Source of the DNA: Clostridium estertheticum
GTDB taxonomy: Bacteria; Bacillota; Clostridia; Clostridiales; Clostridiaceae
Length of the DNA: 64,000 bases
Reading direction: 5' to 3'
Assembly: GCF_011065935.2 (NCBI RefSeq)
Contig: NZ_JAAMNH020000001.1
Location: 1,447,001-1,511,000, forward strand
The notes below the pieces were generated by a model. It made no database searches and was not told the origin of the DNA. It saw only the letters and a program-made list of their open reading frames with translations. The first letter of the stretch is position 1. Each line of letters starts with the position of its first letter. Both the position numbers and the translations under genes were made by a program. Of this stretch, positions 1 through 9,115 are shown one piece after another.

Positions 1-49
1 TACAAAAATTATTTTCAATAAATGAAAAGATCATTTAGGAGGAGATTAA

Positions 50-1576
50 ATGACCTATGTTTTAGGGATAGATATAGGAACTACCGGAACAAAAACTATA
101 TTGTTTGATGAAAAAGGTGTAGATATTTCAAGTGCGTTCAAGGATTATCCTTTGTATCAACCCAAAATCGGATGGGCTGAACAAAAACCTGAAGATTGGT
201 GGGAAGCTGTAGTAGTTACAATAAGTTCAGCAATACAAGAAAGTGGAGTAAACATTGAAGATATTAAAGGAATAGGTTTATCAGGGCAGATGCATGGTTT
301 GGTTATGATTGATAAAGAAGGACTGGTTTTAAGACCTTCAATAATATGGTGTGATCAAAGAACTTCTGAAGAATGCTACGAAATAACAAATGCAGTGGGC
401 GCTGAAAGATTAATTGAAATAACAGCTAACCCAGCATTAACAGGTTTTACTGCATCTAAAATTATGTGGGTTAAAAAACATGAACCAGAACTTTATGAAA
501 AAACTTATAAAATACTTTTGCCAAAGGATTATATAAGATTTATGCTTACTGGGGAATTTTGTACAGAAGTATCAGATGCCAGTGGAATGCAGCTTTTAGA
601 TGTTCCTAACAGAAATTGGAGTGATGAAGTATTAGAAAAACTTCATATTAATAAAGACTTACTTGGGAAAGTTTATGAATCACAAGAAGTTACTGGAACA
701 GTTAATAAAACTGCTGCAAAACTTACAGGGCTTAAAGAAGGGACTAAGGTAGTTGGGGGAGCAGGAGATCAAGCTGCTGGAGCCATAGGAAATGGCATTG
801 TAAGACCAGGAGTAGTTTCTTCTACAATAGGAACCTCAGGGGTAGTATTTGCACATACTGATAAAATTACTATAGATAAAAAAGGTAGAGTTCATACCTT
901 CTGTCATGCGGTACCAGGTGCTTGGCACATAATGGGAGTTACTCAAGCAGCGGGATTGTCTTTAAAATGGTTTAAAGATAATTTGTGTGTTCTGGAAAAC
1001 CAAAATTCAGCTTCATCAGGTGTTGATGTATATCAGGAGCTAAACTGCGAGGCTAAATCTGTAAAACCAGGTTGTGATGGTTTAATGTATTTACCTTACC
1101 TTATGGGAGAAAGAACCCCACATTTAGACCCTTATGCAAGAGGGGTTTTTTTTGGTCTTACTGCAAGGCATAACAAAAATGATATGCTCAGATCTGTTAT
1201 GGAGGGGGTAGGCTATAGCCTTAAGGATTGTATGGATATAATTAACGAAATGGGTATAACAGTTAATGAAGTAAGGGCTTCTGGCGGTGGCGGTAAAAGC
1301 GAAGTTTGGAGACAGATTCAAGCGGATATGTTCAATTCTGAAGTAGTTACTATTAACTCTAGCGAAGGACCTGCTCTAGGAGTAGCAATTTTAGCTTTAG
1401 TAGGTCTGGGAGTTTATCCATCTGTAATGGAGGCTTGTGATACTATTATTCATAAGGTTACTTCTCAAAAACCAATTAAAGAAAATAGTAAATTGTATAG
1501 TAAATATCATGATATCTATAAACAACTATATGGAGCATTAAAGCCTGAATTTATTAATTTAAATAAGGTAAAATAA
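50..1576 (+). CDS. xylB: Xylulokinase (FGGY family)
   Basis: Phosphorylates D-xylulose with ATP to xylulose 5-phosphate, feeding the pentose phosphate pathway in the cytosol. The 508-residue length is normal for XylB. The N-terminal phosphate-binding loop GIDIGTTGTK is at residues 6-15, a GQMHG motif typical of xylulokinases lies near residue 80, and the likely catalytic Asp is D240 in GGAGDQAAG. The C-terminal FGGY half contains a glycine-rich ASGGGGKS segment. A strong AGGAGG ribosome site precedes the ATG. A galM gene follows 24 bases later, so the two are probably co-transcribed. No xylose isomerase lies in the window; it may be upstream. The family is certain; xylulose as substrate is likely but inferred from motif and length. 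Confidence 0.9.
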   Translation: MTYVLGIDIGTTGTKTILFDEKGVDISSAFKDYPLYQPKIGWAEQKPEDWWEAVVVTISSAIQESGVNIEDIKGIGLSGQMHGLVMIDKEGLVLRPSIIWCDQRTSEECYEITNAVGAERLIEITANPALTGFTASKIMWVKKHEPELYEKTYKILLPKDYIRFMLTGEFCTEVSDASGMQLLDVPNRNWSDEVLEKLHINKDLLGKVYESQEVTGTVNKTAAKLTGLKEGTKVVGGAGDQAAGAIGNGIVRPGVVSSTIGTSGVVFAHTDKITIDKKGRVHTFCHAVPGAWHIMGVTQAAGLSLKWFKDNLCVLENQNSASSGVDVYQELNCEAKSVKPGCDGLMYLPYLMGERTPHLDPYARGVFFGLTARHNKNDMLRSVMEGVGYSLKDCMDIINEMGITVNEVRASGGGGKSEVWRQIQADMFNSEVVTINSSEGPALGVAILALVGLGVYPSVMEACDTIIHKVTSQKPIKENSKLYSKYHDIYKQLYGALKPEFINLNKVK

Positions 1577-1600
1577 ATTAAAATGAATGGTGGGTGAATT

Positions 1601-2653
1601 ATGAGTATAAAAAAGGATTTTGGAACTGTAGATGGAAAGGCAGTATATTTTTTCACTATTAAAAACTCAAAGGGTATGGTTGCAGAAATTACTAACTATG
1701 GATCTACGTTAGTATCTCTAAAGGTCCTAGATAATAAAGGTGAGTTTAATGATGTAGTTTTAGGGTACGACAAATTGGAAGATTACTTAAAGTATAAATA
1801 CTTTTTTGGAGCAACAATAGGGCGATTTGCTAACAGAATCGAAAATTCAAGTTTTGAGCTCAATGGAATCCAGTATAATGTAGCTAAAAATGATGGCGAA
1901 AATCATTTACATGGTGGATTAGTGGGATTTGACAAAGTAGTTTGGGAAGAAAAATCACAAAAGAAAGAATCCAATAGTAGTATTGAATTTTCTTACCTTA
2001 GTATAGATGGAGAGGAAGGATACCCTGGAAATCTTAATATAAGAGTTAAGTATACCGTTACAGAAGACAATGAATTGAAAATAGAGTATTATGCTATTTC
2101 GGACAAGGATACTATAGTGAACATTACTAATCATTCGTATTTCAATCTTTCAGGACAAGGGTCAGGAGATATTTTAAAGCATAAAATTATGATTAATGCT
2201 GATAAATTTACTATCAATGATAAATATTCTATCCCCACTGGTGAAATAGCTGAAGTGAACAATACTCCAATGGATTTTCGAAAACTTACCTATATAGGAG
2301 AAAATATTTCAAGTAGCTATGAACAAATTGTGTTTGGGAGTGGTTATGATCATAACTGGATAATTAATAATAGTGGTAAAAAACTTGTAAAGGCAGCTGA
2401 AGTTTATGATGAGAAAAGTGGGCGTGTCATGGAAGTTTATACAACTAAACCTGGAGTGCAGTTTTATTCAGCAAATTTTCTTGATGGTTTAGAACTAGGA
2501 AAAGGGGGTGCTAAATACATAAAAAACGGTGCGCTATGTCTAGAAACACAGTATTTTCCTAATTCGGTTAAACACAAGAATTTTTCTTCACCAATACTTA
2601 AAGCAAAGCAGAAGTATGAACATAGTACTATATATAAATTTTCTGTTAAGTAA
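1601..2653 (+). CDS. galM: Aldose 1-epimerase (galactose mutarotase)
   Basis: Interconverts alpha and beta anomers of aldohexoses or aldopentoses. The 350-residue protein shows the family landmarks: NHLHGG at 101-106, the catalytic His in NHSYFN (H178) and the catalytic Glu in CLETQYFPN (about E315). It starts at ATG after a GGTGGG ribosome site and sits directly behind xylB, so it may act on xylose or on galactose released by the downstream phosphorylase. Substrate cannot be decided from sequence. A terminator follows about 110 bases after the stop. Confidence 0.9.
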   Translation: MSIKKDFGTVDGKAVYFFTIKNSKGMVAEITNYGSTLVSLKVLDNKGEFNDVVLGYDKLEDYLKYKYFFGATIGRFANRIENSSFELNGIQYNVAKNDGENHLHGGLVGFDKVVWEEKSQKKESNSSIEFSYLSIDGEEGYPGNLNIRVKYTVTEDNELKIEYYAISDKDTIVNITNHSYFNLSGQGSGDILKHKIMINADKFTINDKYSIPTGEIAEVNNTPMDFRKLTYIGENISSSYEQIVFGSGYDHNWIINNSGKKLVKAAEVYDEKSGRVMEVYTTKPGVQFYSANFLDGLELGKGGAKYIKNGALCLETQYFPNSVKHKNFSSPILKAKQKYEHSTIYKFSVK

Positions 2654-3002
2654 GTTGCATTCCATAGAAATAAAATACGGGGAAAGCCAGTAGTACCACG
2701 TGGAGAAGGCATAATAAGTAATGATATAGCAACTTCATTAATACAAAAATAAAATTTACAAAGTAATAAAAACCTTGGAACTGAAATTTTTGTTTCAAGG
2801 TTTTATTAATTTAGTATTAATTTAGCATTGAATTTTTATTTGGTCTATATTTCGAAGAAAAGTATTAATTTTGTAGTTTACTTTCTTTAAAATTTATAGA
2901 ATTGTTCTTTTATAATTGTTTTCCTCATACAAGTATCATGCTACCATGAAGTTATTCAGATTATTTTAATAATAAATAAGACTATTTGAAAGGATGAGAT
3001 GA
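2654..3002 (+). other. Intergenic gap between galM and the GH112 gene
   Basis: No complete gene is seen. It holds the galM terminator, then very AT-rich DNA with a TATAAT hexamer at 2911-2916 that lacks a convincing -35 partner. At about 2658-2752 a short open stretch encodes a protein-like tail containing GKPVVPRGEGIISND with no start codon or ribosome site. It could be the end of a lost gene, but I do not recognise the family. Confidence 0.4.
2765..2808 (+). terminator. Terminator after galM
   Basis: An AAAACCTTG arm pairs with CAAGGTTTT about 15 bases later, and the right arm runs into a T-rich stretch. It ends the xylB-galM unit and separates it from the phosphorylase block. Confidence 0.7.
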
Positions 3003-5189
3003 TTGAAAGAAAATTTGCCGAAATTAAAAGGCCAAATTACTCTACCTACAGAGAGCGGTATAGACAAAGAAATTGCAATGCTTTATGAAAAATGGGGTTG
3101 CGATGCAGTGAGAGATTGCGATGGCACAAAGCTTCCCGATGAAATTAAGAAATTGGCTGAAAAAGTGTATTCTACATTTTTCCCTACAAGGGGTGATCAA
3201 GTTTGGGCAAGGCAGCATAAAGACCAAGCTCAGGAGTTATATCTTATGTCGGAATACAATACTGCCATATTAGATATTCTAGAGATAGATATAATGGCAG
3301 GGTATTTTGACCAGCAATTTGAAATTGACACTGTGCATGATCCCAAAAGCTGGTGGGAGGTAATAGATCGAACAACAGGGAAAATTATCGATCCTTCATG
3401 CTGGGAGTTTCATAGTGCAACAGGAAAGGTAAGAATTAGCAGTACTGAAAAGTATCATAACTATACTGTAGGCTTCCTTGTATACATGATCTGGGATCCT
3501 ACACAAATGTTCAACCATATTACAAACAATTGGGGAGACAGACCTCATGAAGTGTCAAGTGATGTCTGCCATCCGGAAACTAGAAAAAATATGTTGGAAT
3601 ACCTTGAGCGTTGGCTTAAGGAACACCCAGATACTGATGTAGTAAGATTTACAACCTTTTTCTATCATTTTACACTTATTTACAATCAGCTGGGTATGCC
3701 TAAGTTTTTTGACTGGTTTGGCTATGGTTCAAGTGTAAGTCCTTTAACGATGGAAGAATTTGAAAAATCAAAAGGCTATAAGCTGAGACCTGAAGATATT
3801 ATTGATGAAGGATATTATAATAATCCCTTCAGGATTCCATCAAGGCAATTTCTTGATTATATGGATTATATACAGAGTTTTGTGGCAGTTACAGCAAAAG
3901 AATGCGTTGATATTGCTCACAAACATGGCAGGGAAGCTATCATGTTCCTTGGTGACAATTGGATAGGTACTGAACCCTTTGGTAAGCATTTTGAAAAAAT
4001 AGGTCTTGATGGAGTGGTTGGATCAGTTTCCTATGGAGCACAAATAAGGATGATTTCTGAAATACCAGGGCTTAAATATACAGAAGCTAGATTTATGCCT
4101 TACTTCTTTCCAGATGTATTCTTTGAAGGTGGCAATCCTTTAAAGGAACTTAACTTTTCTTGGATGGCAGGAAGAAGGGCTATTGCGAGAAAGCCTGTGG
4201 ACAGGATGGGATATGGTGGTTATCCGTCACTTGCTCTAAAATTTCCGGAATTTATAGAAAGAGTAGGCAGTATATGTGATGAGTTTAGGGAAATCTACTC
4301 AAATATAAATGGAGACAAACCGTACAGCCCACCCTTCAAGGTGGCAGTATTAAACTGCTGGGGTAAACTGCGCTCCTGGTATGCAGGCTGTGCAGGTCGC
4401 GCTTCAGGCTATAAAGCAATATATTCAACCGGACAGGTGGAAGAAACCTTATGCGGCATGCCCTTTGAAGTGGAATATATAAGTTTTGATGATATAAAAG
4501 AAAATGGTATACCTGAAGATATTGGAGTAATAATCAATGTAGGTGCTGCTAATACTGCATGGAGCGGTGGGACAAACTGGATGGATGAGACAGTAGTTTC
4601 GAGAATAAGGGAATGGGTTAATAACGGTGGAGGATTTATTGGTATTGGTGAGCCCACTGCGTGTCAGCACCAAGGAAGGTACTTCCAATTATCTGACATA
4701 CTTGGAGTGGAGAGAGAATCAGGATATTACCTTAATTATCCTAGATATGCCCAGTTGAGTACTGAGGAGCATTTTATAATGGAAGATGTTACAGATAAAA
4801 TCAACTTCGGTGAAGAAATAATGTGGGTATATGGAAATGGAAAAGATGGAAAAATACTTTCCATGAACGGAGATTATGTTCAGGTTGCTGTAAATACATA
4901 CGGCAAAGGCCGTTCAACATATTTTTCAGGGTTTGAGTATGGAACGGAAAACAACCGCCTTCTTCTTAGAACTATTTATTGGACGGCTGGGAAAGAGGAT
5001 GATATGAAAAAGTGGCATTGCTCAAATATAAATACTGAATGCCATGCATACCTCAAAGCAAGGAAGTATGCAATTTTAAATAATTCTTATGAAAAACAGG
5101 AAACCCAAGTATACTGTGGAGACGGTAACAAGATGAATATTACTCTTGAACCAATGGAATGTAGATGGTTTGAGTTGGATTGGAGATAG
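3003..5189 (+). CDS. GH112 beta-galactoside phosphorylase
   Basis: Glycoside hydrolase family 112 enzymes split beta-D-galactosyl disaccharides with phosphate, giving alpha-D-galactose 1-phosphate and a free sugar. Known members act on galacto-N-biose/lacto-N-biose or on galactosyl-1,4-L-rhamnose. The 728-residue length is typical. The likely general acid is D318 in LGDNWIG, and a C-terminal glutaminase-like beta/alpha domain is visible around residues 440-580 (IINVGAANTAWSGG). No signal peptide, so it acts on imported disaccharide. The start is TTG with AAAGGA 8 bases upstream; a nearby ATG at 2999 is in a dead frame. It leads an operon with a UroD-family, a GH38 and an HAD gene. The fucose/rhamnose context makes galactosyl-rhamnose plausible, but host glycan disaccharides are equally possible. 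Confidence 0.88.
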   Translation: MKENLPKLKGQITLPTESGIDKEIAMLYEKWGCDAVRDCDGTKLPDEIKKLAEKVYSTFFPTRGDQVWARQHKDQAQELYLMSEYNTAILDILEIDIMAGYFDQQFEIDTVHDPKSWWEVIDRTTGKIIDPSCWEFHSATGKVRISSTEKYHNYTVGFLVYMIWDPTQMFNHITNNWGDRPHEVSSDVCHPETRKNMLEYLERWLKEHPDTDVVRFTTFFYHFTLIYNQLGMPKFFDWFGYGSSVSPLTMEEFEKSKGYKLRPEDIIDEGYYNNPFRIPSRQFLDYMDYIQSFVAVTAKECVDIAHKHGREAIMFLGDNWIGTEPFGKHFEKIGLDGVVGSVSYGAQIRMISEIPGLKYTEARFMPYFFPDVFFEGGNPLKELNFSWMAGRRAIARKPVDRMGYGGYPSLALKFPEFIERVGSICDEFREIYSNINGDKPYSPPFKVAVLNCWGKLRSWYAGCAGRASGYKAIYSTGQVEETLCGMPFEVEYISFDDIKENGIPEDIGVIINVGAANTAWSGGTNWMDETVVSRIREWVNNGGGFIGIGEPTACQHQGRYFQLSDILGVERESGYYLNYPRYAQLSTEEHFIMEDVTDKINFGEEIMWVYGNGKDGKILSMNGDYVQVAVNTYGKGRSTYFSGFEYGTENNRLLLRTIYWTAGKEDDMKKWHCSNINTECHAYLKARKYAILNNSYEKQETQVYCGDGNKMNITLEPMECRWFELDWR

Positions 5190-5196
5190 ATAAAAG

Positions 5197-6249
5197 ATGA
5201 ATAAAAAAGAAAGAGTTTTTACTACAATACGACATATGGAGCCTGACAGAGTTCCAAAAGGAGAATTATACATAGATCCGGTTCTGGCAAACAAGCTTCT
5301 AGGTAAGGAATATCCACTTGACTACTTTCATATGCAAAGGGATCTAGAAGTAAGGGACCTTCTTAATATAGATATTATAAATCTTGGAGAATGGCCCTGT
5401 GAGGAAATAGGTGTCGACGAGAAAGGATATAAGAAGTTTAGAAGCGTATACGGCGAAGAGTATATATTCAATGGCAAAAGCAAACACGTTGTAAAACCTC
5501 CCTTTGATGATATTGAGGATGTAGATAAATACCTTGTTCCTGATATTAAAAAGTGTACAGGCAAGATTATAGAGGAATATGCATCCAATACCGACATGTT
5601 TATTATGGCCCAAATAGGAGGACCTATCAGCATGATAAACGAAATGATAGGTATGGAAGACTATCTTGTGTACTGCTTGACAAATACGGATGAGATCATT
5701 ACTCTCGGAGAGAAAATCATGGAGTATGAGATTGCCAAGGCCAAACTGTTCATTGATAAAAAGGCCGACGCAATTCTTATTGCTGATGATATGGCCTTCA
5801 ATTTGGGTACTTTCTTTAATCCTGAGTTAATGAGAAGAATAGCCTTCCCACTATACAAGCATGCAATTAGAGAAATAAAGAAATATAAAGATGTTCCAGT
5901 GTTCCTTCATACTGATGGTAATATTATGAAGGTTGTGGATGATATAGTAGAGGCGGGCTTTGATGGTTTACAGTCAATTCAGCCATCGGCAGGCATGGAT
6001 ATTGCAAAAATCAAAAAAGAATATGGAGATAAAATTTGCATTATGGGTAATATAGATCTGGACTATGTAATGTCATTTGCACCTCCAGAAGAGGTTCAGG
6101 ACATAGTAAAAAAGACAATTGATATTGCAGCACCGGGTGGGGGTTTTATTCTAAGTACATGTAATATTTTGGTAGATGCAATTCCGCCAGAGAACGCCTT
6201 AGCAATGTATAAGACAGCCCATGAGTATGGAGGTTACAATAAAATATAG
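5197..6249 (+). CDS. UroD/MtaA-family protein
   Basis: A 350-residue protein of the uroporphyrinogen decarboxylase superfamily, in the branch that includes corrinoid:CoM methyltransferases rather than true haem-pathway HemE. Visible marks are a C-terminal HTDGN motif (residues about 239-243), GNIDLDYV, and the glycine-rich GGGFILSTCN segment near the end, which in MtaA/CmuA relatives supplies zinc ligands. It begins 7 bases after the phosphorylase stop and is followed 30 bases later by a GH38 gene, so it is embedded in a sugar operon. No corrinoid protein is in this operon, though one lies at 12094. Function is unknown; methyl transfer or removal from a modified sugar or glycoside is a guess. 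Confidence 0.75.
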   Translation: MNKKERVFTTIRHMEPDRVPKGELYIDPVLANKLLGKEYPLDYFHMQRDLEVRDLLNIDIINLGEWPCEEIGVDEKGYKKFRSVYGEEYIFNGKSKHVVKPPFDDIEDVDKYLVPDIKKCTGKIIEEYASNTDMFIMAQIGGPISMINEMIGMEDYLVYCLTNTDEIITLGEKIMEYEIAKAKLFIDKKADAILIADDMAFNLGTFFNPELMRRIAFPLYKHAIREIKKYKDVPVFLHTDGNIMKVVDDIVEAGFDGLQSIQPSAGMDIAKIKKEYGDKICIMGNIDLDYVMSFAPPEEVQDIVKKTIDIAAPGGGFILSTCNILVDAIPPENALAMYKTAHEYGGYNKI

Positions 6250-6279
6250 TTCTATTTGATATAGGAGGCATAAATAAAC

Positions 6280-9093
6280 ATGGATAAGATAAACAAAGCT
6301 TATGTAGTAACTCACACACACTGGGACAGGGAGTGGCGTTACCCATTATGGGAAAACAGGATGTATTTAGTCAACCTTATGGAAGAGCTTCTTGATATAT
6401 TGGATACTAACCCAAATTATAAATCCTTTTTACTGGATGGGCAAACAGTTGTTATAGAAGATTATTTACAAGTAAGACCAGAAAACAGAGAAAAAATTGA
6501 AAAGTATATAAAAGAGGGAAAGCTACAGGTAGGTCCATGGTATACTCTGCCTGACCTTTATCCATTAGATGGAGAATGGCTTGTTAGAAATCTTTTAAAG
6601 GGAACTAGATGTGCAAAAAGTCTTGGTAAATGTTTAAATGTAGCTTATGAATCCTTTGGTTGGGGACAGATATCACAGTTTCCTCAAATATATAAAAATT
6701 TTGGGCTAGATGTAGCAATAGTAGCAAAGAATGTATCTAAAGAACGTGCTCCAGAAAGTGAATTTTTGTGGGAAGGGGCAGATGGAACTAGAATACTTTC
6801 CACAAGACTTGGACAGCATGGTAGAGCTAACTTTTTTATGAATTCATATTTGAAGATAATGAATGGTGTGGACTTTTTATCTGATGACTATAAGCTTGGC
6901 GTAGAAAATGCAGGAGTTATGTATCATCAGGCAGATGAAAAGAATTTCTATCAGGATTATTTAAAGCTTACCAGCACAGAAAAATATAATCCTGAATTTC
7001 TTAAAGAGGCTGTGGAAATTGCAATGAAGGCTACTGAAGAAACTACTGTAAAATCACATAGAGTTATTATGAATGGCTCTGATTCTACTACAGCGCAGCC
7101 TATGCTCACTGAAATTATAAAAAAGGCCAATGAGGTATTTGAAGATACGGAATTTATTCTTTCAACTATGGAAGAATATACTGATAAGCTTAAGGAACTG
7201 GTGGATTATGATAGGCTTAAGATTGTAAAAGGAGAACTTAGAGATGGCCCATCAAACTCATGTTCAGCAAATGCACTAATGACAAGACCAAACATCAAGA
7301 TGTTGAACAAAAAACTGCATAATGCGCTTGTTAAATATGCTGAACCATTATCAGTAACTAGTCATATGCTTGGTAAAAAGTATGATTCAAATTTTTTAGA
7401 TATAGCAATTAAATATATAATGCTGTCACACCCTCATGATTCTATAAATGGAGTAACACAGGATAAAACTGTAGATGATGTGATGTATATGCTGAATCAA
7501 GCATTGGAAATAAGCGAGGTAATAACTAATACTGTCTGTGCAGAGATTATTAAGAAAATAGATACAAGCTCCTTTGATCTCCAGGATATAGTATTAATAG
7601 CTGTTAATCCATCACCAGTTAAAAGAAATGAAGTCGTAAAGGTATATATTGATACTCCTCAAGATATGAATATATGGGATTTTGATATTATAGACTCCAT
7701 GGGTAAAAATATTGATAAGCAGCTTATTTCCAGAAAAGAAGAAATTGTTCCTGTAAATGACCTTCATGCAAGACCATGGCCATTTTATATAGACAGGCAC
7801 TGTGTTTATATGAATGCAGAGGATATACCCGCAGGAGGCTATAAAGTTTTAAAGGTTGTGCCGAAGAAAAACTTTAACAGAAAAGCAGTGTTTTGGCCAG
7901 ATACTAGAATCAGCAGAGGTGAGGGGATAGGTAAGGCTTCGAATATATTAGAAAACGAAAATTTAAAGGTTACTGTACAAAATAATGGAACAATAAATAT
8001 TTTAGATAAAAATAATAATAAAATTTATAATAATTTAAATTATTTTGAAGATACAGGAGATTGCGGAGATTACTGGATTTACTATCCTCCATATCACAAT
8101 AAAACTTATTCCAGTGAAGGGTGTAATGCAAGGATTTGGCTTGAGGATAATGGATTATTATCAGCGACAATTGCATCAGAGGTTAAGATGACTTTACCTG
8201 CTTATGCTTTTAGACATGAAAATGGTGTAAAAGGTGAAAGTAAAAGAAGTGATGAAGAAAAGGTAGTTAGTATGACAAGCTATTATACACTAAAGAAGAA
8301 TTCAAAAAAGGTTGATGTAAGGCTTAAAGTAGACAATACCATTGAAGATCATAGATTAAGAGTTATGTTTGACACAGGTATAAAGACTAAATATATAGAT
8401 GCAGCAGGTCACTTCACAGTAGACAGAAGACCAGTGACACCTGCTTTGGATAGAAATGGAGAGTATTATCCTGAAATGGAGACACTTCCACAACAAACCT
8501 TTGTAGATGTAAGTAATGGGGAAAATGGTTTGGCAGTAGTTAATAATTGTCTCATTGAATATCAAGTAATAGATAATGAAAAGAGTACCCTAGCTCTTAC
8601 TTTGCTAAGAGGTGTGAGAAATATAATATGTACGGAAATGCGTTCTGCAGGAGCATTTCCACAGCAGAAAGGTGGACAAAGTCTGGGTATTTTGGAATAT
8701 GAATATTCTATTTACCCACATGAAGGAAATTGGGAGTCTGCTGCTGTGTATAGTGAAGCTGAAAGCTTGAATGTTCCAATAAAACTAATTCAAACCTCAA
8801 GGAATGAAGGTGGAGAGCTTCCACTCGAATGTAGCTTCTTCAGTATTGATAATGAAGCTTTAGTACTTTCAACCTTTAAAAAAGCTGAGGATAGTGACGC
8901 CTTTATTTTAAGAGTATTTAACCCTTCTGAAAGAACTATTGAAGGAAGAGTAAATATTTATGCTTCAATTAAAGAAGCACACTTAGTAAATTTAAATGAA
9001 GAAAGACTTGAAGCTTTAGTAGTTGAAAATAATCATACGGTTAAAATTATAGCAGAGCCAAATAAAATAGTAACAATAGAGATGGTATTTTAA
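6280..9093 (+). CDS. GH38 alpha-mannosidase-like protein
   Basis: A 937-residue cytosolic protein with GH38 layout: N-terminal catalytic domain with the zinc-binding signature THTHWDREW at 11-19, a three-helix bundle around 290-420 with SHPHDSINGVTQD, and a large C-terminal beta domain. GH38 enzymes are zinc-dependent retaining mannosidases. The position normally holding the Asp nucleophile (D-S-F-G) reads E-S-F-G at residue 124 here, a conservative but unusual change. A GATAGGAGG ribosome site precedes the ATG. It lies between a UroD-family and an HAD gene in what looks like one operon. Family certain; activity and substrate open. Confidence 0.85.
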   Translation: MDKINKAYVVTHTHWDREWRYPLWENRMYLVNLMEELLDILDTNPNYKSFLLDGQTVVIEDYLQVRPENREKIEKYIKEGKLQVGPWYTLPDLYPLDGEWLVRNLLKGTRCAKSLGKCLNVAYESFGWGQISQFPQIYKNFGLDVAIVAKNVSKERAPESEFLWEGADGTRILSTRLGQHGRANFFMNSYLKIMNGVDFLSDDYKLGVENAGVMYHQADEKNFYQDYLKLTSTEKYNPEFLKEAVEIAMKATEETTVKSHRVIMNGSDSTTAQPMLTEIIKKANEVFEDTEFILSTMEEYTDKLKELVDYDRLKIVKGELRDGPSNSCSANALMTRPNIKMLNKKLHNALVKYAEPLSVTSHMLGKKYDSNFLDIAIKYIMLSHPHDSINGVTQDKTVDDVMYMLNQALEISEVITNTVCAEIIKKIDTSSFDLQDIVLIAVNPSPVKRNEVVKVYIDTPQDMNIWDFDIIDSMGKNIDKQLISRKEEIVPVNDLHARPWPFYIDRHCVYMNAEDIPAGGYKVLKVVPKKNFNRKAVFWPDTRISRGEGIGKASNILENENLKVTVQNNGTINILDKNNNKIYNNLNYFEDTGDCGDYWIYYPPYHNKTYSSEGCNARIWLEDNGLLSATIASEVKMTLPAYAFRHENGVKGESKRSDEEKVVSMTSYYTLKKNSKKVDVRLKVDNTIEDHRLRVMFDTGIKTKYIDAAGHFTVDRRPVTPALDRNGEYYPEMETLPQQTFVDVSNGENGLAVVNNCLIEYQVIDNEKSTLALTLLRGVRNIICTEMRSAGAFPQQKGGQSLGILEYEYSIYPHEGNWESAAVYSEAESLNVPIKLIQTSRNEGGELPLECSFFSIDNEALVLSTFKKAEDSDAFILRVFNPSERTIEGRVNIYASIKEAHLVNLNEERLEALVVENNHTVKIIAEPNKIVTIEMVF

Positions 9094-9115
9094 AAGCATT
9101 GGAGGAAAGTCAATT

